The notes under the pieces: model-generated
Database searches by the model: none
What the model saw: the letters and a program-made list of their open reading frames with translations, nothing else
What the model was told of the DNA's origin: nothing
Origin: Arenibacter algicola
GTDB taxonomy: Bacteria > Bacteroidota > Bacteroidia > Flavobacteriales > Flavobacteriaceae
Assembly: GCF_000733925.1 (NCBI RefSeq)
Contig: NZ_JPOO01000003.1
Coordinates: 1,860,001 to 1,924,000 of the forward strand
Direction: 5' to 3'
Length of the DNA stretch: 64,000 bases
In this document: in pieces, positions 27,852 through 37,694 of the stretch
How the letters are laid out: the number at the start of each line of letters is the position of its first letter
How positions within the stretch are numbered: the first letter of the stretch is position 1
Translations under genes and position numbers: made by a program

Positions 27852-29603
27852 ATGTCCTTTGAAAGCAACTTCATATTGGATAAGCTTCCCGAGCATTTGA
27901 AGCAATACATAAAACCGCAAAATTATGAGGATTATTCCCCTATAGATCAGGCGGTATGGCGATACGTAATGCGAAAAAATGTAGATTATCTAAGTAAGGT
28001 GGCCCATAAAAGTTATTTGGAAGGCCTAAACAAAACGGGGATTTCCATAGACTATATTCCCAATATGTACGGTATGAACCGTATTTTAAAAGAAATTGGG
28101 TGGGCTGCCGTGGCCGTGGATGGCTTTATTCCCCCTTCTGCCTTTATGGAATTCCAGGCCTACAATGTCTTGGTCATTGCGTCGGATATTCGACAATTGG
28201 AGCATATTGAATATACCCCCGCACCCGATATTATTCATGAAGGAGCTGGGCACGCCCCTATAATAGCCAATCCTGAATATGCGGAATACCTGCGTAGGTT
28301 TGGGGAGATTGGATGCAAGGCCATTTCCAGTGCCAAAGATTACGAACTATACGAAGCCGTAAGACATTTGTCCATTATAAAAGAAGCCGAAGGCACCCCT
28401 CAAGAGGACATAGATAAGGCCCAAAAGAAAATTGAGGACCTGCAATTGAATATGGGGGAACCCAGTGAAATGGCCCTGATTCGAAATCTTCATTGGTGGA
28501 CCGTGGAATACGGGCTGATTGGTACTGTGGAGCGACCAAAAATATATGGTGCGGGTCTACTATCCTCTATTGGAGAAAGTGCCTGGTGCATGACCGACAA
28601 GGTCAAAAAAATTCCATATTCCCTAGAAGCAGCACATACTTCCTTTGATATAACCCAACCACAGCCCCAACTTTTTGTTACCCCGGACTTTGCCTACCTC
28701 AACCAAGTGTTGGAGGAGTTTGCCAACACCATGTCCTTGAGACAAGGTGGCTTAAGTGGCTTGGAAAAGCTTATCAACTCCAAGGAAATGGGCACCGTAG
28801 AGCTAAGTACTGGCCTGCAAATATCAGGACATTTTGAGAGTGCCATTGCCCATGAAGGAAAACCGGTCTATTTACAGACCAAAGGCAATACGGCCCTTGC
28901 CTACCGTGAAAAGGAATTGATAGGACACAGTATTAAGCAACATCCCAACGGTTTTGGTGCGCCAATAGGAAAATTGAAAGGCATAAATCTTGCTATAGAG
29001 GATATGAGTCCCCGCGACTTAAAGGCCTATAATATCTATGAAGGCGAAAAAGTGGACCTTGAATTTATAGGAGACATAAAAGTTTCAGGGGAAATTATTA
29101 CGGGTACCAGAAACCTAAAGGGAGAAATTATTCTGATTACCTTGGCAAATTGCACGGTTACCCATAATGATAAAATCCTCTTCCATCCGCACCAGGGCTT
29201 ATACCATATGGCTGTGGGGGAAAATATTGTTTCTGTATTTAATGGTCCTGCGGATTTAAAAAGTTTTGACCTGGTTACGCACAAAGTAACCGACACCACC
29301 TTAAAATCGGCCAAAACTGAAAAAAGAAAACAATTGGAACAATTATACAAGCAGGTCAGGGAATTTAGGGAAGGTAAAAATGTAACTATCTCCAGAAACA
29401 AAGTCTTCCAGGAAATAAAAGCCAACCACCCAGAAGATTGGTTGCTTTCGGTTGAATTGTACGAATTGGCAAAAAATAATGGCGACGGAATTTTTGCCAA
29501 AGATCTGAAAGCACACTTGGAAGCCCTTAAGTTCCAAAAACCACAATTAGGCCATCTGATAGACGACGGACTGGAGTTGGTAGACAAAAGTTTGGTTGTA
29601 TAA
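27852..29603 (+). CDS. Aromatic amino acid hydroxylase (phenylalanine 4-monooxygenase-like)
   Basis: 583 residues from the ATG at 27852. The catalytic domain is residues about 1-300. The iron ligands are H129 and H134 in IIHEGAGHAP and E219 in WWTVEYGL. It would hydroxylate phenylalanine to tyrosine (or a related aromatic) with a pterin cofactor in the cytoplasm. The remaining 280 residues form a C-terminal extension of beta strands and a helical tail (KLKGINLAIEDMSPRDLKAY). This extension is usual for the long Bacteroidota form but absent from classic PhhA. A single gene with its own promoter. Confidence 0.93.
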   Translation: MSFESNFILDKLPEHLKQYIKPQNYEDYSPIDQAVWRYVMRKNVDYLSKVAHKSYLEGLNKTGISIDYIPNMYGMNRILKEIGWAAVAVDGFIPPSAFMEFQAYNVLVIASDIRQLEHIEYTPAPDIIHEGAGHAPIIANPEYAEYLRRFGEIGCKAISSAKDYELYEAVRHLSIIKEAEGTPQEDIDKAQKKIEDLQLNMGEPSEMALIRNLHWWTVEYGLIGTVERPKIYGAGLLSSIGESAWCMTDKVKKIPYSLEAAHTSFDITQPQPQLFVTPDFAYLNQVLEEFANTMSLRQGGLSGLEKLINSKEMGTVELSTGLQISGHFESAIAHEGKPVYLQTKGNTALAYREKELIGHSIKQHPNGFGAPIGKLKGINLAIEDMSPRDLKAYNIYEGEKVDLEFIGDIKVSGEIITGTRNLKGEIILITLANCTVTHNDKILFHPHQGLYHMAVGENIVSVFNGPADLKSFDLVTHKVTDTTLKSAKTEKRKQLEQLYKQVREFREGKNVTISRNKVFQEIKANHPEDWLLSVELYELAKNNGDGIFAKDLKAHLEALKFQKPQLGHLIDDGLELVDKSLVV

Positions 29604-29665
29604 ACTAGGTCATTAGTTTCATTTGGATTCCCTATATTTATGCCGCTACCTTTAATAGATCTAAA

Positions 29666-30931
29666 ATGAAGCTCTTAACTTGTTTTGTGTGTGCCTTTTT
29701 TATTTTGTCCATGTCCCCTCTGCTATCCCAAACCAATTATGACGAAAGCAAGGTCCCTTACTTTGAGGTGCCAGATCCGCTGACGACATTTAAAGGAAAA
29801 AAGATCAAATCGGTTAAAAAATGGGAAAAAGCAAGACGGCCGGAGCTACTTCATTTTTTTGAAAACAATGTATACGGCAAGATCCCCAAAACCCTTAAGA
29901 TAGACTCCTATAACATTTTGGAACAGGACGACAATGCTCTTAACGGAAAAGCCAAGCGCAAGCAGGTAGAACTTACTTTTAAGAACAATGGCAAAACCTT
30001 GAGCTATACCATTTTGCTTTATCTGCCCAAGAATATAGCAAAGGCAGCCGTTTTTTTGGGCTATAATTTTTATGGCAACCATACGATTACGGAAGACAAG
30101 GCCGTATTGATTTCATCTGCCTGGGCCAATAACAATGAATCATTCCAAATTGAAAACAACACCTTGACCGAAGAGTCGAGGGGAAAAAGAACGAATCGTT
30201 GGGCAGTGGAAAAAATATTGGAAGCCGGTTACGGCCTAGCCACCATTTACTATGGCGAAGTAGATCCGGACAAAAATGATTTCTCGGACGGTATACACAG
30301 TCTCCTGTATCAACAAGACCAGAGTCGGCCCAAGCTGGACGAATGGGGCAGTATTGCGGCTTGGAGCTGGGGTATGGTAAGAGCGTTGGATTATTTTGAA
30401 AAGGATCCTGACGTAGATGCCTCCAAGGTAATATCTTTTGGCCATTCCCGATTGGGCAAAACATCGCTTTGGGCCGGGGTCATGGATAAAAGGTTTGCAG
30501 GGGTAATTTCGAACGACTCTGGCTGCGGGGGCGCAGCCATGTCCAAAAGAGAATTCGGAGAGACCCTAGCGGTTATAAACGAAAGGTTCCCACATTGGTT
30601 TTGCGATAATTTTAACCAGTACAGCAACAATGAGGAAGCCTTGCCGGTAGACCAACATCAATTATTGGCTCTTATTGCGCCGAGACCCCTTTATGTGGCC
30701 AGCGCCCAAGAAGACCAATGGGCAGACCCCAGGGGCGAGTTCCTTTCCGCTCATTATGCTACACAGGTTTACCACTTATACGATATGGAAGGAATAGAAA
30801 CCATGGAAATGCCCAAGGTAAACGAGCCCATCCACAATACGGTCTCCTACCACATTCGCACCGGCAAGCATGATGTTACCGACTATGACTGGGAGAACTA
30901 TATTAAGTGGGCAAATGCTTTTGTGAAATAA
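29666..30931 (+). CDS. Glucuronoyl esterase, carbohydrate esterase family 15
   Basis: 421 residues with a signal peptide (to LLSQ). Alpha/beta hydrolase with the CE15 nucleophile motif GHSRLGKTSLW (S261) and the catalytic H402 in TGKHDVTDYDW. Also SNDSGCGGAAMSKREFGE and NFNQYSNNEEALPVDQHQLLALIAPRP, typical of the family. CE15 enzymes cleave esters between glucuronic acid of xylan and lignin or other alcohols. The marine context suggests uronic-acid esters of algal polymers, which is inference. It is not in an obvious polysaccharide utilisation locus. Confidence 0.93.
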   Translation: MKLLTCFVCAFFILSMSPLLSQTNYDESKVPYFEVPDPLTTFKGKKIKSVKKWEKARRPELLHFFENNVYGKIPKTLKIDSYNILEQDDNALNGKAKRKQVELTFKNNGKTLSYTILLYLPKNIAKAAVFLGYNFYGNHTITEDKAVLISSAWANNNESFQIENNTLTEESRGKRTNRWAVEKILEAGYGLATIYYGEVDPDKNDFSDGIHSLLYQQDQSRPKLDEWGSIAAWSWGMVRALDYFEKDPDVDASKVISFGHSRLGKTSLWAGVMDKRFAGVISNDSGCGGAAMSKREFGETLAVINERFPHWFCDNFNQYSNNEEALPVDQHQLLALIAPRPLYVASAQEDQWADPRGEFLSAHYATQVYHLYDMEGIETMEMPKVNEPIHNTVSYHIRTGKHDVTDYDWENYIKWANAFVK

Positions 30932-30958
30932 TGGTCAACAATTCTATTCCGACCCAAT

Positions 30959-31570
30959 TTAATTCAGCAACTTTAATTCATCAAAATTTTGGATGTTCCT
31001 ATCCCCATAGGACAGTGTCCAACCCATTGAATTGGTAAGTACCAAAAATTTGGAAAGCTCGCTGAACAATCGGTTCTGTGCATTGGACTTTAAGGTAGAG
31101 GCCTCTATTTTTTTCAGGAGGGACGCATTAACATTCCGCTTAATTTTGTTGTAGTCCTCGGCATTGAACTGGTTTAAATAGTCTGCAGTAACATCGTAGT
31201 ATTCAAAATCGGGGTTTATCTTAATTTCAGGTTCCGGGATACTTATTATCCGTAGGGTCTTGGTATCCTCGTTGATTTCGAATTTTACCAAACTTAAATC
31301 GTACCCCACAGTTACCTCGGCATTGACCACCACCAGTGCCTTTTTATCGGCAGTAATCAACGGGCCAAATAATTGCTGGGAATCCTTATAATTGTAAACT
31401 TCGGCAAAGTGCCCTTCGGTAACGATCAATTTGGAAACGTTATTGATCTGCTCTTGAATAAGCATGGAATTCTCTTTTAAAATCGACTTCTTTTCTTTCT
31501 CCTCAGAACAGGAACGAAAAATTAAAACAACAGCCAACGTAAGGATTACCCCGATAAATACTTTCTTCAT
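30959..31570 (-). CDS. DUF4230 membrane-anchored protein
   Basis: 203 residues. One N-terminal membrane helix (MKKVFIGVILTLAVVLIFRS) followed by the DUF4230 pattern: KLIVTEGHFAEVYNYKDSQ, VVVNAEVTVGYDLSLVKFEI, RIISIPEPEIKINPDFEYYD. Role unknown. It is the last gene of alaS-GSCFA-DUF4230; three bases separate it from the GSCFA gene. Convergent with the CE15 gene. Confidence 0.9.
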   Translation of the reverse strand: MKKVFIGVILTLAVVLIFRSCSEEKEKKSILKENSMLIQEQINNVSKLIVTEGHFAEVYNYKDSQQLFGPLITADKKALVVVNAEVTVGYDLSLVKFEINEDTKTLRIISIPEPEIKINPDFEYYDVTADYLNQFNAEDYNKIKRNVNASLLKKIEASTLKSNAQNRLFSELSKFLVLTNSMGWTLSYGDRNIQNFDELKLLN

Positions 31571-31573
31571 GCA

Positions 31574-32518
31574 CTAAAATTTCATATAAGGATACTTCTT
31601 TTGAAGGTACGTAATTTTTTGATCAAGTGCCTTAAGGAAATCCTGATGCTTTAGTGATTCAGGATTAAAAGGCCTGTGATTTAAGCCACTTTGCACAGCA
31701 GCCACCTTTTCCATAGTTGGCCACGCCTCTTGGGCGATCCATACAGAAACAAACTTTTCCCAGATATAGGTAATCGCCAGATCATTGGGATGCACCAGAT
31801 CATTCCCGTAAAAGCGATAATCCCGAAGTTCGTCCATCATTAGTTCATAACTGGGGAAATACAAGGCATTCCCTTTTTTTATTATTTGATGAACAGCACT
31901 GATTAAATGTGCCTTACTTAGTTGATTTTCCAGAATTCCATCCTTTAAATGACGCACTGGCGAAACTGTAAAAACAATCTGGGTTTTTGTATTTATGGTT
32001 TGAATCTGGTGTATAATAGCTTCCAAACTTTGTACGATTTTTTCAATTGAAAGTAATTCTTTCTTAAAGGCCAACTGTGGAACCTTATGGCAATTGGCAA
32101 CTTCTTTTCCACTCTCCTTCAATTGATAGGTCCATGCGGTCCCTAAAGTAATGAAGATGTGGGAAGCCTTGTTTATATATAATTTTGTTTCCGATAAACC
32201 CGAGTTTAAGCTACCGAGCAAATCTTCTTTTGCAACAGAGGACAAATCGGAATGTGCATCATAGCATTGCCAGCGCTCATTCAAAAAAAACACTTCTTCC
32301 TCTGTGTATGACTCTTCTTGAATTGCCCTGGAAATCAAGTTTTCAATTGCCAAAGGATGAAATAAAACTCCAAACGGATTTTGAAGTGCCCGGAATTTAT
32401 AATACGCCAGCTTGTCCCCTATATTATTGGCAAAACAAGACCCCAACACTACTAATTGACTGTTATAATCAATCTGATTTTCAGCCTTTTTTAGAGGTAT
32501 CTGTGTTTGAAGTTTCAT
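31574..32518 (-). CDS. GSCFA-domain protein (SGNH-hydrolase-like)
   Basis: 314 residues. The family name motif GSCFA is visible in LVVLGSCFANNIGDKLAYYK, with the Ser at the nucleophile position of an SGNH/GDSL-type hydrolase. The block NPFGVLFHPLAIENLI and a C-terminal DDLVHPN-like segment (YGNDLVHPNDLAITYIWEKF, holding Asp and His) complete a plausible catalytic set. Substrate unknown; some relatives modify glycans. It lies 83 bases downstream of alaS and three bases upstream of the DUF4230 gene. Confidence 0.93.
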   Translation of the reverse strand: MKLQTQIPLKKAENQIDYNSQLVVLGSCFANNIGDKLAYYKFRALQNPFGVLFHPLAIENLISRAIQEESYTEEEVFFLNERWQCYDAHSDLSSVAKEDLLGSLNSGLSETKLYINKASHIFITLGTAWTYQLKESGKEVANCHKVPQLAFKKELLSIEKIVQSLEAIIHQIQTINTKTQIVFTVSPVRHLKDGILENQLSKAHLISAVHQIIKKGNALYFPSYELMMDELRDYRFYGNDLVHPNDLAITYIWEKFVSVWIAQEAWPTMEKVAAVQSGLNHRPFNPESLKHQDFLKALDQKITYLQKKYPYMKF

Positions 32519-32601
32519 TATTTAATTTTAAGCATTACCCTCCTTAAGCAACTCTAAAGCCTTCTTAAGATAATACAACTATTCAGATTCTTACTGCCGC
32601 C

Positions 32602-35217
32602 CTAAACTATATAAGCTTTGGCTTTCTCCAGCACCTCGCCAATCCCAGCTGGATTTTTACCTCCGGCGGTAGCAAAAAACGGTTGTCCGCCCCCGCCACC
32701 TTGAATGTACTTTCCAAGCTCCCGAACTATGGTTCCGGCATTCAATTTCCTCTGCTCTACCAATTCTTTGGAGATATAACAGGACAAAAGTGCTTTGCCC
32801 TCGTTCTCCGAGGCGAAAAGTAAAAATAGATCCTTTCTGTTCTGGCCCATCTCAAAGGAGATGTCCTTTATTCCTGCGGCATCCAAATCCACCTTCTTGG
32901 CCAAGAATTGAATTCCGTTCACTTTGGTAAGTTCATTGAGCAACTCGCCCTTCAAATTTTTAGCCTTCTCTTTTAATAGGTTCTCCAACTCTTTTTTCAA
33001 CCTCAAATTTTCATCTTGCAAGGCCGTCAAAGCCTTAACTGGTTCCTGGGAATTGTTCAAGAGTTCCTTAATTTCCAAAAGGGTATTATTACTTTCGGAA
33101 AAGAAATCCTTGACCGCATCGGAGGTTATGGCCTCTATTCTCCGTATGCCCGCTGCCACAGCCCCTTCCGACCTAATTCTAAAATGCCAGATATCGGCAG
33201 TATTCTTCACATGGGTACCCCCACAAAGTTCTATGGATTGTCCAAAACGAATGGTCCTGACCGCATCGCCATATTTTTCCCCAAAAAGGGCCATTGCCCC
33301 TTGTTCCAAGGCCTTTTCCATGGGCACATTGCGCTGTTCCTCCAAAGGCAGGCCATTACTTATGCGGGCATTTACAAAACTTTCTATAGATGTAAGTTCA
33401 TCCGTACTAAGTTTGGCAAAATGGGAAAAATCGAAACGCAGGTATTTGGAATGTACAGCAGAACCTTTTTGTTCCACATGGGTCCCCAGAATTTCACGTA
33501 GTGCCTGGTGCAATAAATGCGTGGCCGTATGGTTACATTCGGTTCTCTTGCGTTGCTTTGCATCTACCACAGCCTTAAATTTGCCCCCAGTGTCCTTGGG
33601 TAAATTTTTTGCAAAATGGACAATCTCGTTATTTTCTTTTTTGGTATCCAATATATATACCACATCGCCATTGGGGGCTTCCAAATACCCTTTGTCACCA
33701 ACCTGCCCTCCCCCTTCGGGATAAAACGGGGTTAGGTTGAATACAATCTGATATTGCTCTCCCTCCTTCTTGGAAGTAACTTTTCTGTATTTTACAATTT
33801 TTACCGAGGTCTCCAAATTATCATAACCCACAAATTCCTGCTGCGGATCCTCGGCAAGAACGATCCAATCTTCTTTGGACACTTCAGATGCCGATCTGGA
33901 ACGGTCCTTTTGCTCCTTCATGGCAGTCTCGAAACCTCTTTCATCCAGATCATATCCTCTTTCACTTAAAATAAGTGCTGTTAAATCGATAGGAAATCCG
34001 AAGGTATCATAAAGCTCGAAGGCTTTTCTACCATCTATTTTTTTGTCCTTGTTTTCGGCAACTATATTATCCAACAACAATAATCCCTGGTCCAAAGTCT
34101 TTAAAAAAGAATGTTCTTCTTCCTTGACCACATTTTCAATTAACTGTTGCTGGTCCTTAAGTTCTGGAAAGGATTTCCCCATGGTATCGGAAAGCACCTT
34201 TACCAATAGAAACATAAAAGGTTCCTTGGTGTTCAAAAAGGTGAAACCGTAACGAATGGCCCTTCGCAAAATTCTGCGGATTACATAGCCCGCGCCCGTA
34301 TTACTGGGCAATTGTCCGTCCGCAATGGAAAATGAAACCGCACGTATATGATCGGCAATTACCCTTATGGCAATATTTATTTCTTCATCCTTCCCATATT
34401 TGGAATTGGTAATAGTCTCTATCTCCCTGATTATAGGGGTAAATACATCGGTATCGTAATTGGACTGCACACCCTGCATTACCATGCACAAACGTTCAAA
34501 GCCCATTCCGGTATCCACATGTTTGGCCGGCAAGGATTCCAATTGTCCGTTGGCCTTCCTATTGTACTGCATAAAAACCAGGTTCCAGATCTCAACGACC
34601 TGGGGGTGATCATTATTCACTAGCGAAGCACCGGATACTTTGGCCTTTTCCTCGGCCGAACGGATATCCACATGTATCTCCGAACATGGTCCACAGGGTC
34701 CTTGGTCTCCCATTTCCCAAAAATTATCTTTCTTGTTCCCAAAAAGAATCTTGTCCTTGGCGACTATCTTAGTCCAAAGCTCCAAGGCTTCCGTATCTTG
34801 GTCCAATTTATCGGCATCCTCACTTCCCTCAAAGACCGTTACGTAAAGGCTGTCCTTATCAATCTTGCACACTTCTGTTAAAAACTCCCACGCCCAGGCA
34901 ATGGCCTCGGCCTTAAAGTAGTCCCCAAAACTCCAATTCCCCAACATTTCGAACATGGTATGGTGGTAGGTATCCTTCCCCACCTCTTCCAAATCGTTAT
35001 GCTTGCCGCTAACCCTCAGACATTTTTGAGTGTCGGCCACACGAGTGTACTTAGGAATTGAATTTCCCAAGAAAAACTCCTTAAACTGATTCATGCCCGC
35101 ATTGGTAAACATTAATGTTGGATCATCTTTGATGACCATAGGTGCAGAAGGAACAATTTTATGGTTTTTTTCCTTAAAAAATTCTAAAAACTTGGCTCTA
35201 ATTTCTTGGGATTTCAT
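32602..35217 (-). CDS. alaS: Alanyl-tRNA synthetase
   Basis: 871 residues, full length. The catalytic core starts with IRAKFLEFFKEKNHKIVPSA. The editing domain shows the zinc/hydrolase residues H563 and H567 in HTATH and C665/H669 in CGGTH. The C-terminal oligomerisation part ends KYIQGGGGGQPFFATAGG. It charges tRNA-Ala and clears Ser and Gly mischarges. First gene of a three-gene unit with the GSCFA and DUF4230 genes, divergent from the M23 peptidase gene. Confidence 0.98.
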   Translation of the reverse strand: MKSQEIRAKFLEFFKEKNHKIVPSAPMVIKDDPTLMFTNAGMNQFKEFFLGNSIPKYTRVADTQKCLRVSGKHNDLEEVGKDTYHHTMFEMLGNWSFGDYFKAEAIAWAWEFLTEVCKIDKDSLYVTVFEGSEDADKLDQDTEALELWTKIVAKDKILFGNKKDNFWEMGDQGPCGPCSEIHVDIRSAEEKAKVSGASLVNNDHPQVVEIWNLVFMQYNRKANGQLESLPAKHVDTGMGFERLCMVMQGVQSNYDTDVFTPIIREIETITNSKYGKDEEINIAIRVIADHIRAVSFSIADGQLPSNTGAGYVIRRILRRAIRYGFTFLNTKEPFMFLLVKVLSDTMGKSFPELKDQQQLIENVVKEEEHSFLKTLDQGLLLLDNIVAENKDKKIDGRKAFELYDTFGFPIDLTALILSERGYDLDERGFETAMKEQKDRSRSASEVSKEDWIVLAEDPQQEFVGYDNLETSVKIVKYRKVTSKKEGEQYQIVFNLTPFYPEGGGQVGDKGYLEAPNGDVVYILDTKKENNEIVHFAKNLPKDTGGKFKAVVDAKQRKRTECNHTATHLLHQALREILGTHVEQKGSAVHSKYLRFDFSHFAKLSTDELTSIESFVNARISNGLPLEEQRNVPMEKALEQGAMALFGEKYGDAVRTIRFGQSIELCGGTHVKNTADIWHFRIRSEGAVAAGIRRIEAITSDAVKDFFSESNNTLLEIKELLNNSQEPVKALTALQDENLRLKKELENLLKEKAKNLKGELLNELTKVNGIQFLAKKVDLDAAGIKDISFEMGQNRKDLFLLFASENEGKALLSCYISKELVEQRKLNAGTIVRELGKYIQGGGGGQPFFATAGGKNPAGIGEVLEKAKAYIV

Positions 35218-35264
35218 GTAAATTGGTAAGCTTTTTATATATTTAACGGTTGTTAGAAAACATT

Positions 35265-35278
35265 TTGCAAATTTGCAA
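35265..35278. promoter_or_regulatory. Perfect 14-bp palindrome in the alaS / M23 divergent region
   Basis: TTGCAAATTTGCAA lies between the divergent alaS and M23 peptidase genes, about 50 bases from each start codon. It could be an operator or overlapping promoters. No known binding protein is implied. Confidence 0.3.
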
Positions 35279-35321
35279 GTTATCTATAAACACGACCACA
35301 AAAATAGGATAAATTAGATAC

Positions 35322-36299
35322 ATGTCTAAGGTAAAATATTATTACGACCCGGACACCCTATCTTACCGTAAGATAGAACCCAGAAAATCCAGAAGATATA
35401 GAAATATTGCTCTATTTTTTCTAGGGTCATTTCTATTTGGATTTTTAGGCCTTATATTGCTCTTAAATACTAATTTGGTAAACACCCCACGCGAACTTTC
35501 CTTGGCCAGGGAGGTAAAAAATTACGAACTTCAATTCGAATTGCTGGGCAAAAAAATGGAGCAGATAGAAAATGTACTGGCCAATATTGAGGACAGGGAC
35601 AACAACATCTACAGATTGTATTTCGAGGCCAACCCCATTCCTGAAGAACAGAGAAGAGCAGGATTTGGAGGTGTAAACAGGTACAAATCCCTTGAAGGCT
35701 TCAACAATTCCGATATGATCATCGCCACTACCAAAAGGCTGGATATTATCCAAAAACAAATGGTAATACAATCCAAATCACTTGATGAAATTACCAAACT
35801 GGCAGAGGAAAAAGAGAAGTTATTGGCGGCAATTCCTGCCATACAACCTATAAAAAACGAAGATCTTACGCGGATGGCATCTGGTTACGGTTGGCGATCC
35901 GACCCATTTACCAAAGCTAGGAAAATGCACTGGGGAATGGATTTCACTTCCCCTAAAGGTACTCCTATTTATGCCTCGGGCGACGGAACTATTACGCGGG
36001 CAGACAACAATGCCTCAGGCTACGGGAAACACATAAGAATAGATCACGGTTATGGATATATGAGCCTTTACGGTCATTTAAGTCAGTACAACGTCAAAGC
36101 CCGCCAAAAAGTAAAAAGGGGCGACCTCATCGGTTTTGTGGGCAACACTGGAAGATCAGAGGCGCCACACCTTCATTATGAGGTTTGGAAAGATGACGAA
36201 CGCATTAACCCCATCAACTTCTACTACGGCAGTTTAACCGCTGAGGAATTCGAAAATATGTTGAAATACGCGAACCAAGAAAACCAATCCCTGGATTAA
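35322..36299 (+). CDS. M23-family peptidoglycan endopeptidase
   Basis: 325 residues. One membrane helix (about 28-50: IALFFLGSFLFGFLGLILLL) and a coiled-coil stretch (about 60-180) precede a LytM/M23 domain with GWRSDPFTKARKMHWGMDFT, GKHIRIDHGYGYMSLYGHLS and APHLHYEVW. The zinc ligands H and D in HWGMD and the HLH motif are present, so it is probably catalytically active. It should cut peptide bridges of the cell wall. Its stop codon overlaps the start of the MerR-type gene by one base (TAATG). Confidence 0.93.
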   Translation: MSKVKYYYDPDTLSYRKIEPRKSRRYRNIALFFLGSFLFGFLGLILLLNTNLVNTPRELSLAREVKNYELQFELLGKKMEQIENVLANIEDRDNNIYRLYFEANPIPEEQRRAGFGGVNRYKSLEGFNNSDMIIATTKRLDIIQKQMVIQSKSLDEITKLAEEKEKLLAAIPAIQPIKNEDLTRMASGYGWRSDPFTKARKMHWGMDFTSPKGTPIYASGDGTITRADNNASGYGKHIRIDHGYGYMSLYGHLSQYNVKARQKVKRGDLIGFVGNTGRSEAPHLHYEVWKDDERINPINFYYGSLTAEEFENMLKYANQENQSLD

Positions 36300-36628
36300 T
36301 GCACATAGATCTTCCGGAAAAACGATATTATGGCATTGGTGAAGTGGCCGATGCCTTTGATGTGAACACCTCACTTATCCGTTTTTGGGAGAAGGAGTTC
36401 GATGTGCTCAAGCCTAAAAAAAACGCAAAGGGCAATAGAAAATTCACACCCCAGGACATTAAAAACCTGCAACTTATCTACCATTTGGTAAAAGAGCGCG
36501 GTTTTACCCTGGAAGGTGCCAAAACCCATTTAAAGGAAGATAAATTAAAGACTTTATCTACCTTTGATGTAATCCAAAAATTGGAAAAGGTTAAGGCAGA
36601 ACTGATCAAAATTAAGAACCAACTATAA
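36299..36628 (+). CDS. MerR-family transcriptional regulator
   Basis: 109 residues. N-terminal winged helix: YYGIGEVADAFDVNTSLIRF, WEKEFDVLKPKKNAKGNRKF, then an arm KNLQLIYHLVKERGFTLEG and a C-terminal coiled coil (about 85-109). There is no metal-binding Cys or large effector domain, so this is a short MerR type found next to M23 peptidases in flavobacteria. Translationally coupled to the peptidase gene; the LemA gene follows 21 bases later. Confidence 0.9.
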   Translation: MHIDLPEKRYYGIGEVADAFDVNTSLIRFWEKEFDVLKPKKNAKGNRKFTPQDIKNLQLIYHLVKERGFTLEGAKTHLKEDKLKTLSTFDVIQKLEKVKAELIKIKNQL

Positions 36629-36649
36629 ATAACACTAAATACACTGATC

Positions 36650-37249
36650 ATGAAAAAATGGTTAATTCCAGTAATTATCCTTGCCGTTATAGGAATAGGT
36701 TTGTACCAATGGGCCGTAGGCTTTAACAACACAGCTATTAAACTTAAAGAAACCTCTACCCAGACATGGGCCAATGTGGAGAGCGCATACCAAAGACGAA
36801 ACGATCTTATTGGCAACCTGGTCAAGACGGTACAAGGTGCAGCGGATTTCGAAAAAGGCACCCTTACAGCGGTGATAGAAGCTAGGGCAAAAGCCACCTC
36901 CGTTAGTATAGACCCCACGAACATAACCCCTGAGCAACTGGCAAAATTCAATGAGGTCCAGGGCGGACTTAGCGGTGCCCTAAAAAGTCTTTTGGTAACC
37001 GTGGAGCGTTATCCTGACCTGAAAGCCAACCAAAATTTCCTGGAACTGCAGTCCCAATTGGAAGGTACGGAAAACAGAATAAACATAGAACGAAATCGCT
37101 TTAACGAAAGCGTTCTGCCTTATAACAATCACATAAAAACCTTCCCCAATTCGGTATTGGCAGGCCTATTTAATTTTAATGAACTGGCTTACTTTAAATC
37201 GGAAGCCGGTGCAGAGCAGGCTCCAGACGTGAACTTCGAATTCAACTAA
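36650..37249 (+). CDS. LemA-family protein
   Basis: 199 residues. One N-terminal membrane helix (MKKWLIPVIILAVIGIGLYQ) and then the four-helix LemA body: TWANVESAYQRRNDLIGNLV, VERYPDLKANQNFLELQSQL, EGTENRINIERNRFNESV and FPNSVLAGLFNF. LemA proteins often accompany TPM-domain proteins, as here. Role not established. Seven bases before the first TPM gene. Confidence 0.95.
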   Translation: MKKWLIPVIILAVIGIGLYQWAVGFNNTAIKLKETSTQTWANVESAYQRRNDLIGNLVKTVQGAADFEKGTLTAVIEARAKATSVSIDPTNITPEQLAKFNEVQGGLSGALKSLLVTVERYPDLKANQNFLELQSQLEGTENRINIERNRFNESVLPYNNHIKTFPNSVLAGLFNFNELAYFKSEAGAEQAPDVNFEFN

Positions 37250-37256
37250 AAACAAG

Positions 37257-37694
37257 ATGTCCAAAGTAGAAGATTTTTTAACGGCCAATGAGGAATTGGA
37301 AATAGTGAATGCTATTGTAGAGGCCGAAAAAAATACTTCCGGGGAAATAAGGGTCCATATTGAACCTATGTCCAAAAAACCCCATTTTGAACGGGCCCAA
37401 GAAGTATTCCACTATTTAAAAATGGACAATACCAAAGAAGAAAATGGGGTATTGATCTACATTGCAGTACATGACAAGAAGTTTGTTATTTATGGCGATA
37501 AGGGCATAGACCGGGTAGTACCCGATAATTTTTGGGACAATACCAAAACGATTCTGGAAAATCATTTTAAAAAGGGAGATTTTAAGCAAGGTATCATAGC
37601 AGGAATACTCATGGCCGGCAAGGAATTGGAGACCCATTTCCCTTGGCGACATAATAACACCAACGAATTAAGCAATGAAGTATCTAAAGGGTAG
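37257..37694 (+). CDS. TPM-domain protein, soluble form
   Basis: 145 residues, no signal peptide. TPM (TLP18.3/Psb32/MOLO-1) domain: EKNTSGEIRVHIEP, FHYLKMDNTKEENGVLIYIA and DKKFVIYGDKGIDRVVPDNF. It overlaps the next TPM gene by 20 bases. In flavobacteria LemA is commonly followed by a short and a long TPM protein, which this matches. Function unknown; phosphatase activity has been reported for plant homologues only. Confidence 0.92.
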   Translation: MSKVEDFLTANEELEIVNAIVEAEKNTSGEIRVHIEPMSKKPHFERAQEVFHYLKMDNTKEENGVLIYIAVHDKKFVIYGDKGIDRVVPDNFWDNTKTILENHFKKGDFKQGIIAGILMAGKELETHFPWRHNNTNELSNEVSKG